Assembly (NCBI RefSeq): GCF_000730165.1
Contig: NZ_CP022113.1
Location: 744,001 to 808,000, forward strand
Source: Nitrospirillum viridazoti CBAmc
GTDB lineage: Bacteria; Pseudomonadota; Alphaproteobacteria; Azospirillales; Azospirillaceae
DNA: 64,000 nt
Direction: 5' to 3'
Made by a program: the position numbers and the translations under genes. Under the pieces are notes generated by a model. It was not told the DNA's origin. It searched no databases and saw only the letters and a list, made by a program, of their open reading frames with translations. Shown in pieces: positions 46,444 through 54,069 of the stretch; position 1 is the stretch's first letter, and every line of letters starts with the position of its first letter.

Positions 46444-47387
46444 GACGGATCCTCCCACTCCAGCTGCTTGAAGGCGGTGATGGCGTTGCGGCCATTATAG
46501 GCGTCGAACAGTTTCCAGCGGCCCCGTTCCGACCGCGCCACCGTGGTGGCGGCGGCATCAATATCCCCGCCGTTTTTCAGCAAAGCCCGGACGTCGCGGG
46601 CCAGCGTGGTGAGATAGCGTTCCTCATCCGCCGCCCCGGCCGGCCAGGGCAGCTGGGCGGGGCCATGGCCTGGCACCACGCGTACCGCCGGCAGGGCCTT
46701 CAACTGGCCCAACACCGTCAGCCAGCCGGTCAGGCTGCCGTCCAGCGCCGGGATGCGGCCCTGGAACAGCAGGTCGCCGGCCCACAGGGTGCGCGTTTGC
46801 CCATCATACACCGTGAGGTCGCTGTCGGTATGGGCGGCGCCATAGGCCGCCAGGTGCAGCACACGGCCGCCTAGGTCGATGTCGGCGGTGGTATCAACAG
46901 CCTGGGTGGGAGGCAGCGCGCCGCCAGCCTGGGCCGGGTCACCGCCCAGGATGCGGGCTAGGCCCTGGCGGTAGTAGGCCCCCCGCTCCGCCCAGGCGGC
47001 GGCGAAGCGGGCATGGGCAACCACCAACGGGTGATCCTCCGCGAAGGCGACGGCGCCCAGCACGTGGTCGGGATGGACGTGGGTGTAGATCAGATAACGG
47101 ATGGGCAGGCGGGTCGTGGCCCTGATCTGCGCCCGCAACCGGGCACCGTCCCCGGCGCTGCCACCCGGATCAATGACGGCCACGGCGTCATGGCCGACGA
47201 TGAAGCCGATGTTGGCGATGGCATCGTCATTGGCGGCGGTGGCGTCCTGCATCACGCCAGGACGCACGTAGACGCCGGGCGCCACCTGAATAAGAGGGAC
47301 ATCTTTCGCCCACAGGGGCGCCGGCAGCCCCAGACCGACCACCACGCAGAAGAGAAAACCGGCCCGGATCAAGGTTCGGCCGGCCAT
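46440..47387 (-). CDS. Quinoprotein relay system zinc metallohydrolase
   Basis: 315-residue exported metallo-beta-lactamase-fold enzyme (SoxH-like). The signal peptide ends at PAPLWAKD; the zinc motif is THVHPDHVLG, with AYGAAHTDSDLTVY and VVPGHGP supplying later ligands. It matches the family called 'quinoprotein relay system zinc metallohydrolase' that accompanies SoxYZ-like carriers near PQQ enzymes. ATG 47387 lies inside the end of pqqE (19-nt overlap), preceded by GGTGAGGGAG. Confidence 0.9.
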   Translation of the reverse strand: MAGRTLIRAGFLFCVVVGLGLPAPLWAKDVPLIQVAPGVYVRPGVMQDATAANDDAIANIGFIVGHDAVAVIDPGGSAGDGARLRAQIRATTRLPIRYLIYTHVHPDHVLGAVAFAEDHPLVVAHARFAAAWAERGAYYRQGLARILGGDPAQAGGALPPTQAVDTTADIDLGGRVLHLAAYGAAHTDSDLTVYDGQTRTLWAGDLLFQGRIPALDGSLTGWLTVLGQLKALPAVRVVPGHGPAQLPWPAGAADEERYLTTLARDVRALLKNGGDIDAAATTVARSERGRWKLFDAYNGRNAITAFKQLEWEDPS

Positions 47388-48541
47388 GTCTCCCTCACCT
47401 GGGTCCCGTCCACGGGAACTGTTTTCGCCGGCCCGTACTGGCGATAGATGAACTCGGCCGGCACTTCGCCGCGCGCCCGCACCGCCGCCAGCATGACACC
47501 GTGGTCGGGCGACAGGGCGCAGGCGGGATCGGTGCGGCCGGCATCGCCGGTCAGGGCGAAGGCCTGGCAGCGGCAGCCGCCCCAGTCCACCTCCCGCCGC
47601 TCGCACCCCTGGCAGGGTTCCGGCATCCAGGCGGTGCCGCGATAGCGGTTGAACGCTTCGCTGTCGTACCAGGCCGCCGCCAGCGAGCCGGTGGCGACCG
47701 AGGGCCAATCGAAGCCGGGCAGCGTTTCCGCCGCATGGCAGGGCAAGGCGAGGCCGGCGGGGGAGATGTTCATGAACCGCCGGGCCCAGCCGCCCATGCA
47801 GGCCTTGGGGCGGGCGGCGTAATAGTCCGGCGGCACGTAGTCGATGACCATGCGGCCCTTCAGCCGCGCCCGCGCCGCCTCCACCGTCGCCGTGGCCGCG
47901 TCCAGCTGCGCCCGGCTGGGCAGCAGGGCGTCACGGTTCATCAGGCTCCAGCCATAATACTGGACATGAGCGACCTCGATGCGGCCCGCCCCCAGCTCCA
48001 GCCCCAGGTCTATCATCTGCGGCAGCCGGTCCAGGTTCTGGCGGTGGACGACGAAGTTCAGGGTCAGGGGCAGGCCGGCCGCCGTCACTTGCCCGGCCAG
48101 CGCCAGCTTGCGCGCCTGGGCGCCCGGCATGCCGCCGATCCGCTCCGCGCTTTCCACCTCCACATCCTGGAAGCTCAGCTGCACATGGTCCAAGCCGGCG
48201 TCGGCCAGCACGGCCAGCGACGCCCCGTCCAGCAACACGCCGGAGGTGATGAGGTTGGTGTACAGGCCAAGGCCGGCGGCATGGCGTACCAGGTCCGGCA
48301 GGTCCTTGCGTGCCGTGGGCTCCCCGCCCGAGAAGTGCACCTGCAGAATGCCCAGGGCGGCCGCCTCGCCCAGCACACGCTTCCACGTGGCCGTGTCCAT
48401 CTCCTCCCCCGCCCGCTGCAACTCCACGGGGTTGGAGCAATAGGGGCAGCGCAGCGGGCAGCGGTGGGTCAGCTCCATCAGCAGACCCATCGGCGCCTCC
48501 ACCGGGGGTGACTCAGCCGCAGGGGAGGAAGCATGGCTCAT
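47369..48541 (-). CDS. pqqE: PqqE radical-SAM enzyme
   Basis: 390-residue radical S-adenosylmethionine enzyme that links Glu and Tyr of the PqqA peptide, the first committed step of PQQ synthesis. The radical-SAM cluster is C28-x3-C32-x2-C35 (LTHRCPLRCPYCSNP), with the GGEPTARKDL glycine motif and the C-terminal SPASM cysteines (CMGGWARRF, CQGCERREVDWGGCRC). Start ATG 48541 overlaps the pqqD stop by 4 nt. Length is typical. Confidence 0.98.
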   Translation of the reverse strand: MSHASSPAAESPPVEAPMGLLMELTHRCPLRCPYCSNPVELQRAGEEMDTATWKRVLGEAAALGILQVHFSGGEPTARKDLPDLVRHAAGLGLYTNLITSGVLLDGASLAVLADAGLDHVQLSFQDVEVESAERIGGMPGAQARKLALAGQVTAAGLPLTLNFVVHRQNLDRLPQMIDLGLELGAGRIEVAHVQYYGWSLMNRDALLPSRAQLDAATATVEAARARLKGRMVIDYVPPDYYAARPKACMGGWARRFMNISPAGLALPCHAAETLPGFDWPSVATGSLAAAWYDSEAFNRYRGTAWMPEPCQGCERREVDWGGCRCQAFALTGDAGRTDPACALSPDHGVMLAAVRARGEVPAEFIYRQYGPAKTVPVDGTQVRETWPAEP

Positions 48542-48834
48542 AGCAGGACCACGCCCTTCTCCGCCAGATCGCGCAGCATGCCGCCCACGTCGCCCGCCAT
48601 CTCGTCCCGGGGCACGTCGAAGCGGGTGGCCAGGTCATCGACGATGGCCCCCAGGCTGCGCTGGCCGTCCACCAGCTTCAGGATCTCGGTGGCCGCCTCA
48701 TCCGGCAGGAAAAGTCGTTCCGGTGCCAGAACCATCCAGCTTTTCCGTGTATCATCAAAGCGGAACTTCACGCCCCGGGCAAAGCGCGGCACCGACGCCT
48801 CACCCACCGCTTCCGTGGTCACGGCATCGGTCAT
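48538..48834 (-). CDS. pqqD: PqqD peptide chaperone
   Basis: 98-residue winged-helix RiPP-recognition protein that binds PqqA and delivers it to PqqE. The family pattern is visible in VPRFARGVKFRFDDTRKSWM, APERLFLPDEAATEILKLVD and FDVPRDEMAGDVGGMLRDLA. ATG 48834 overlaps pqqC by 4 nt and its stop overlaps pqqE by 4 nt. Longer frames upstream are shadows of pqqC. Confidence 0.97.
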   Translation of the reverse strand: MTDAVTTEAVGEASVPRFARGVKFRFDDTRKSWMVLAPERLFLPDEAATEILKLVDGQRSLGAIVDDLATRFDVPRDEMAGDVGGMLRDLAEKGVVLL

Positions 48835-49598
48835 TGCCGGCGTCCTTCCGGTATGAAGGCGCCCGGCGGGATGTAGCCGGGTTCGACATAGGCGAAGTGC
48901 AGGGCGTCCAGTTGGGCCCACAGAATGTTGCACTTCTCCGTCAGGGCGGCGATGGCGCCCCGCTGCTGCTCCGCCGTGCGGGCATGTTCCTTCACATAGG
49001 CCAGGGCGAAATCCACGTCGCGCGGCGCCTGGGTCAGGCGCGGGGTGAAGTAAGCCAGGGTTTCCTGAGTGATGAAGTCGTAATTGGCCAGCATGCCGGA
49101 CACACGCTCGGCGATGATGGTGGGGGAAAACATCTCGGTGAGGGAAGAGGCCACCGCCTCCAGCACGCTGCGGTCCCGCACCAGGGAAACATAGGCGTCC
49201 ACGGCGAAGCGCGTGGCCGGCAGGATGCCGACGGTGGACTGGACATAGTCGCGGTCCAGCCCCACGCCCGTGGCCAGGCGCAACCACCGCTCGATCCCGC
49301 CGTTGGCGGGGGTATCGGCCCCGGGGAAACCGTCGTGGTCCTCCAGCCGGCTGCGCCAAAGCCGGCGCAGATCCGGTGTGGGCAGGCGGGACAGCAACAC
49401 CGCGTCCTTCGCCGGGATACGGCTTTGATAATAATAGCGGTTCAGGGCCCAGGCCTGGACCTGGCCCCGGTTCAGGGCGCCGCTGTGCAGCAGCTTATGG
49501 AAGGGATGCAGGTTGTGGTAGCGCTCCGCCCCAACGGCGCGCAACGCCGCCTCCAACTCTTCCGGCGATAGGACGCGATCCTGCGGCTCAGCGGTCAT
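48831..49598 (-). CDS. pqqC: PqqC pyrroloquinoline-quinone synthase
   Basis: 255-residue cofactor-less oxidase for the final ring closure and eight-electron oxidation of PQQ synthesis. Typical stretches are RYHNLHPFHKLLHSGALNRG, QAWALNRYYYQSRIPAKDAV, EDHDGFPGADTPANGGIERW and LTEMFSPTIIAERVSGMLAN. Start ATG 49598 (ATGA overlap with pqqB) rather than the upstream in-frame codon at 49634. Confidence 0.98.
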   Translation of the reverse strand: MTAEPQDRVLSPEELEAALRAVGAERYHNLHPFHKLLHSGALNRGQVQAWALNRYYYQSRIPAKDAVLLSRLPTPDLRRLWRSRLEDHDGFPGADTPANGGIERWLRLATGVGLDRDYVQSTVGILPATRFAVDAYVSLVRDRSVLEAVASSLTEMFSPTIIAERVSGMLANYDFITQETLAYFTPRLTQAPRDVDFALAYVKEHARTAEQQRGAIAALTEKCNILWAQLDALHFAYVEPGYIPPGAFIPEGRRQ

Positions 49599-50512
49599 AA
49601 GGCAATTTCCATTCCGTCGAAGGCCACCTCCCATCCCGCTTGGTCCACCACCCGGCGCTGCGGGCTGTCGTCCATGAGGATGGGATTGGAATTGTTGATA
49701 TGGATGAAGACGCGGCGGCGAACGTCCAGGCCGGCGAAGGCGGCAAGGGTGGCGTCCACGCTCATGTGTCCCATGCGCAGACCGGTCTTATTTCCAAGGC
49801 CGGCATCGATCATTTCGGTATCGGTATAAAGCGTGCCGTCGAAGAACACCAACTCGGCACCGCGCAGGCGGTCCGCCAGCGCCGTCGTCATGGCGGCGCA
49901 GCCCGGAATGAAGAAGAAGCGGCGTTCACCGTCATCCACCGCCACGCCCACCGTGTCCTCCCCCTCCACGATGGGGGGTGGACCGTCGTGGCCCTCCAGG
50001 TATAGCGGCACCTTGCCGGGCACGGGGAACAGCTCGATCCACAGCCCGCTTTCCGCGCCGCCAATGCCGCATCCGGTGAGGGGCACCCGCTCGTTCAACG
50101 GCAGCGCGCTTCGCGCCACCACGTCACGGGCCAGCACTTCGAAGATCGGATTGGCGTCCAGGATGCCCAGGGTGCGGGCGGTGCCGTGCAGGGTGAAGGG
50201 TTGGCGTTCCCGCAGATTCAGCAAGCCGGCGATGACATCGACGTCGCCACCGCTCAGCACCACACCCGCGATGGGGGAGGAACGCAGCCCGTGATTGGGG
50301 TGCAGCGCCGGGTTGGCGGCGATCTGCTGCCGCAGGTCAGGTGACGCGTTCAGCAGGAACCAATCCCGGCCGTCGCGGCTGACCGCCAGCGAGGCCTGGG
50401 TGCGGGGCCGTACCGCCGGATCGCCGGCGCGCGCCCGCCGGCAAGCCTCGGCATGCGAGTTCCATTGGGGAAACCCGCCGCCGGCCGCCGCGCCGAGAAC
50501 AAGGATATGCAT
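49595..50512 (-). CDS. pqqB: PqqB
   Basis: 305-residue metallo-beta-lactamase-fold protein acting in PQQ synthesis (tyrosine hydroxylation of the processed precursor in current models). Family signature: MHILVLGAAAGGGFPQWN, NASPDLRQQI, SSPIAGVVLSGGDVDVIAGL, and HINNSNPIL near the end. The usual HxHxDH metal site is replaced by SGGDVD, as is normal for PqqB. AAGGA lies just before the ATG. A GC-rich hairpin separates it from pqqA. Confidence 0.98.
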   Translation of the reverse strand: MHILVLGAAAGGGFPQWNSHAEACRRARAGDPAVRPRTQASLAVSRDGRDWFLLNASPDLRQQIAANPALHPNHGLRSSPIAGVVLSGGDVDVIAGLLNLRERQPFTLHGTARTLGILDANPIFEVLARDVVARSALPLNERVPLTGCGIGGAESGLWIELFPVPGKVPLYLEGHDGPPPIVEGEDTVGVAVDDGERRFFFIPGCAAMTTALADRLRGAELVFFDGTLYTDTEMIDAGLGNKTGLRMGHMSVDATLAAFAGLDVRRRVFIHINNSNPILMDDSPQRRVVDQAGWEVAFDGMEIAL

Positions 50513-50541
50513 GGGTCCTTAAGCGCCAAGGCAAAGCACAG

Positions 50542-50593
50542 GGGGCCGTCGCGGCCGGCCGGATCCAACGCCCGGAAGACCAGCGGCGGCCCC
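50542..50593 (-). terminator. pqqA-pqqB intergenic hairpin
   Basis: GGGGCCG and CGGCCCC arms can pair across the gap between pqqA and pqqB without a clear T-run afterwards. It looks like an attenuating or mRNA-stabilising hairpin that would favour excess pqqA message over pqqB-E. Confidence 0.5.
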
Positions 50594-50608
50594 AAGTCGT
50601 TGAATTGC

Positions 50609-50689
50609 TTATTTCACTTCCGCGCAAGCGTAGCAGTTGATTTCCATGCCCAGCGCGATTTCGACGATCTTCGGAGTCTTCCAGCTCAT
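50609..50689 (-). CDS. pqqA: PqqA precursor peptide (copy 1)
   Basis: 26-residue substrate peptide for PQQ, read as MSWKTPKIVEIALGMEINCY then ACAEVK. The Glu and Tyr that become PQQ are the E-x3-Y of MEINCY. A strong GGAGGAAA ribosome site precedes the ATG at 50689. It heads the pqqABCDE operon, with the relay genes following. Confidence 0.97.
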   Translation of the reverse strand: MSWKTPKIVEIALGMEINCYACAEVK

Positions 50690-50935
50690 AACATTTCCTC
50701 CGGTTTTGAGGAGCGGCCACATGTCCGCGCCTGTATTTAAAATAATTCTAAATTACCTTTCCGTCAAGGTGCCCAACTGTACCACCCCTCCGCCCCACCT
50801 CATCCCTTGGGCCGCAGACAGGCGTGTTACGGTGCAAGGCTTTAAGCTTCGCGCACCGTCCACTGTTCCGCTGGATGGGCGCCCCGTCCATGGTGACCCC
50901 ACAGGCGAGGGCGCCGTCAGAGGAATAAGGGCCGA
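50690..50935. promoter_or_regulatory. pqqA promoter region
   Basis: About 245 bp between pqqA and the porin stop, with an AT-rich tract at 50733-50760 that is a likely promoter core for pqqA (minus strand). A TGGTACA element at about 50786 (minus strand) resembles half of the palindrome found upstream of the second pqqA at 60780. No ORF is supported. Confidence 0.4.
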
Positions 50936-52399
50936 CTAGAAGAACGCGATGGCGCCGGCGGCGATCGTGTCCTCCTGGGCCTTGTTGCCGCCGTGGGCCG
51001 TGGCGGTGGTATGGGCATACTCACAGATCAGGTTGACCCAACTGGTCAGCTTATATTTGCAGCCGGCGGCCCAGGATTCGTTGGTCTTCACCAGCAAGGG
51101 GTTGACCTCGCCCGAGGCCAGGCCCAGGCGGCTCAGCCCATAGCTGCCGGACAGGGTGAACCTCTTGAAGAAGGTGTAGCTGCCCTGGACGTAGTAGCCG
51201 TCCGAACTGCGCGCCTGGCCGGCGGCGCTGACGCCGTCGAAGAACAGGCCGGTGGTTCCCAGCGCGTCGCCGGTGTAGCCATAGGCCACCAGCTCGGCAT
51301 CCGCGATGTCGACCTTGGCGCCGAAGTCCCAGCCGGTGCCCCGCACGCTACGTCCCTGAGGCAGCGCCTCGGCGGCCGACACGCTCTTCAAATCCTGGGT
51401 GACGACGTTGGCCCACAACTGGGCCTTCAGCAGGCTGCTGGCGTCGGTCGGCAGCTCATAGTTAACGCCGGCCTGGATCTGCGGATCGTTATGGGCGGAC
51501 AGGGTGCCCGACTGGCCGGAGAAGTTGAAGGCGTCCAGCGGCTGGAAGATGCCGACCGACGCGGTGAAGCCGCTGAACTTGGGCGTGGTGTAGGTGATCT
51601 GGGGCATGAAGTCGGTGTAGACGTAGCCGATGCCGATGCGCCCCAGCGAGGTGTTGGACGGCGCCACGTTGCCGCCGGTCGACCCCACGCCGAACAGCGT
51701 GAAATCGTTCAGGATCGCCTGCTGGCCGAACAGGCCGATGTCGCGGCCCACCTTGACCGTGCCCATGCTGGGCGTCCCCACCGTCAGGTACTGCTGGCGG
51801 AAGTCGATGCCCGACGTCGCCAGGGCATGCGCGGCGCCGGCGGAGTTGGCCCCCCCCACCCCCGACACGCTGTTCAGGCCCGGGTACAAGCCGAAATGGG
51901 CGACGATATCGAAGCCTTCCTGCTGGGTCTTCAACTCCACGGCGAAGTTGCCGGGCAGCAGACCGTTGCGGATGGAGGAGTTCTCGCTGCTGCCCACTGC
52001 CGCCAAGCCGCCCGCCACCACATGGTTGGGCGCCACGCTGTCCGGGCTGTCATGGACATAATAGCCGTTAATCTCCCCAGAGAGGGTGACGTCGACGGGG
52101 CCGACATGGACGCCGATGCCCTTTTCCGTCATGCGTACGGCGAAGGGATCGGGCGGCGGGGCGGCGGCCACTGCCGCGGCGCTGGCGCTGGCCACGGCGG
52201 CCGGCGGCGGGGGTGGCGGCGTCTCGACCGCCTTGCGCTGTTTCAGTTGGTCGTATTCCTGCTGGGACAGGATGCCTTTGGCCAACAATTTGGCCAGAAG
52301 ATCGTCAGTGGTGTCGGCTTTCGCCATGGATCCCGGCAGACATGCCAGGCCGCTGATCGCGGTCACGCCCAGAAACAATGCCATCCGCTTGGATTTCAT
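50936..52399 (-). CDS. Outer-membrane porin
   Basis: 487-residue porin with a signal peptide (LFLGVTAISGLACLPGSMAK), a short coiled-coil (LLAKLLAKGILSQQEYDQLK), a Pro/Ala linker, then a 16-strand-type barrel (VTLSGEINGYYVHDS, TVGTPSMGTVKVGRDIGLFG, GYYVQGSYTFFKRFTLSGSY) ending in AIAFF with the terminal aromatic residue needed for Bam assembly. GGGAGGAAAC precedes the ATG. The N-terminal helix plus barrel is typical of proteobacterial porins; substrate unknown. Confidence 0.92.
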   Translation of the reverse strand: MKSKRMALFLGVTAISGLACLPGSMAKADTTDDLLAKLLAKGILSQQEYDQLKQRKAVETPPPPPPAAVASASAAAVAAAPPPDPFAVRMTEKGIGVHVGPVDVTLSGEINGYYVHDSPDSVAPNHVVAGGLAAVGSSENSSIRNGLLPGNFAVELKTQQEGFDIVAHFGLYPGLNSVSGVGGANSAGAAHALATSGIDFRQQYLTVGTPSMGTVKVGRDIGLFGQQAILNDFTLFGVGSTGGNVAPSNTSLGRIGIGYVYTDFMPQITYTTPKFSGFTASVGIFQPLDAFNFSGQSGTLSAHNDPQIQAGVNYELPTDASSLLKAQLWANVVTQDLKSVSAAEALPQGRSVRGTGWDFGAKVDIADAELVAYGYTGDALGTTGLFFDGVSAAGQARSSDGYYVQGSYTFFKRFTLSGSYGLSRLGLASGEVNPLLVKTNESWAAGCKYKLTSWVNLICEYAHTTATAHGGNKAQEDTIAAGAIAFF

Positions 52400-52686
52400 T
52401 CTTGTTTCCTCCCGGCTTTATTTGCAGGGTGTCGGCCCGGTGGCCATGGCAATAAAACGCCATTCGGCGGAAGTTTCCGCGCGCCGATCATTTCCCTGCT
52501 GTTTGGCGGGGTCTTTCTGGGCCCCACCTTAATTTGAAACTTGAAGTCGTTTGCCTTGTCCGCGCAATAGAACTAAAGAACCGTTGCGGGTTGCCGGCCG
52601 GTTGCGCACGCTGGAACAAGCCTATGAAATCATGGGGGCGGTTCGCATGCGGCCCTTCGGCCGCCGCACCGCACCCGGATGGACCC

Positions 52687-54069
52687 ATGAAAACCAAGCC
52701 TGGCGACAGCGGCCAATCCCATAGTGGACCGCCCCCCGGTGCCAAGACCCGCCCCGTTGACGGGCCCGGCGCCACATCCCCAACCAAACCCAAGGTCGCG
52801 GCGCGGTCCAGCAGCACCCCGCCGCGGATGAACGGTACCGCCCCCGTGCCCCCGGCCCCTTCCCTGCCGCCCCTTCCCCCCTTCCCCATGCCCCCCTTCC
52901 CCATGGCGTCGGCGCGGACGCGCGCCCGCGGCGATGGCGGGCCCACCGTGCCCTTGCGCCGTGGCGGGTCCGACAAGACGGACGCCCACGCGGCGGTGGC
53001 GGAGCTGCGTCGGCAGATCGGGGACGGCGGCGACGCGGCCGGCATCCTGGTCTTCTTCTCCCCCGCTTATGACCGGGAGGAGATGCTGGTGGCGCTGAAG
53101 GAGGCGTTCGGTTCAACACCCGTCTTCGGCTGCACCACGGCCGGGGAGATCACGCCCTTCGGCTACATCAGCAACGGCCTCACCGGCATCAGCTTCCCGG
53201 CGGCGGACTTCATGGTCCATTCCGCCCTGTTCGAGGGGTTGAGCCAATTCCAGATCGCCAACACCATCGAGCGGACGCATCAACTGGTGTCCCAACGCCA
53301 TGCCCAGGCCCAGGGGCGGCCCGGCTTCGGCCTGCTGCTGGTCGACGGCCTGTCGACGCGCGAGGAACAGCTGGTCAGCGCCATCGGCAACGCGTTGGCG
53401 GGCCTGCCGCTGATCGGCGGGTCGGCCGGCGACGGGCTGGATTTCAAATCCACCATCGTCCTGCATGAGGGCCGCTGCGTCAGCGACGCCGCCATCCTGC
53501 TGCTGGTCACCACCCGCCGGCGCTTCTCTGTCTTCAAGACGGAGCATTTCGTGCCTACGGAACACAAGATGGTGGTGACCGGCGCCGACCTGGAAACCCG
53601 CCGGGTGTTCGAGATCAACGCCGAGCCGGCGGCCCTGGAATATGCCCGCCTGGTGGGCCTGTCGAACGAGCCGCTGACGCCCAAGATTTTCGCCGCCCAT
53701 CCCGTGGTGGTGCGGGTGGGCGGCCAGTACCACGTCCGCTCCATCCAGAAGGTGAACCCGGACAACAGCCTGACCTTCCACTGCGCCATCGACGAGGGCC
53801 TGGTGCTGACGGTGGCGCGCGGCATCGATATCGTGGAAAATCTCCATGAATTGTTCCGCCGGCTGGAACGGGAGATCGGTCCCTTGGATGCCATCATCGG
53901 GTTCGATTGCGTCTTGCGGAACCTGGAAACGGAACAGCGCAACCTGAAGGCCGCCGTGTCGGATCTGTTCGTCGCCCACCGCGTCACCGGCTTCTGCACC
54001 TATGGCGAGCAGTACATGTCCATGCACGTGAACCAGACCTTCACCGGCGTCGCCATCGGTGGGACATGA
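52687..54069 (+). CDS. nosP: FIST-domain sensor, NosP-like
   Basis: Soluble sensor with FIST N and C domains (GILVFFSPAYDREEMLVALK, FGCTTAGEITPFGYISNGLT, LPLIGGSAGDGLDFKSTIVL, CTYGEQYMSMHVNQTFTGVA). It resembles NosP, a heme-based nitric-oxide sensor that partners NahK-type kinases. The start is unsure: about 140 Pro-rich residues precede FIST if 52624 or 52687 is used, while ATG 52903 would give 388 residues, close to usual family length. The stop overlaps the kinase start (ATGA), supporting a functional pair. Divergent from the porin. Confidence 0.85.
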   Translation: MKTKPGDSGQSHSGPPPGAKTRPVDGPGATSPTKPKVAARSSSTPPRMNGTAPVPPAPSLPPLPPFPMPPFPMASARTRARGDGGPTVPLRRGGSDKTDAHAAVAELRRQIGDGGDAAGILVFFSPAYDREEMLVALKEAFGSTPVFGCTTAGEITPFGYISNGLTGISFPAADFMVHSALFEGLSQFQIANTIERTHQLVSQRHAQAQGRPGFGLLLVDGLSTREEQLVSAIGNALAGLPLIGGSAGDGLDFKSTIVLHEGRCVSDAAILLLVTTRRRFSVFKTEHFVPTEHKMVVTGADLETRRVFEINAEPAALEYARLVGLSNEPLTPKIFAAHPVVVRVGGQYHVRSIQKVNPDNSLTFHCAIDEGLVLTVARGIDIVENLHELFRRLEREIGPLDAIIGFDCVLRNLETEQRNLKAAVSDLFVAHRVTGFCTYGEQYMSMHVNQTFTGVAIGGT

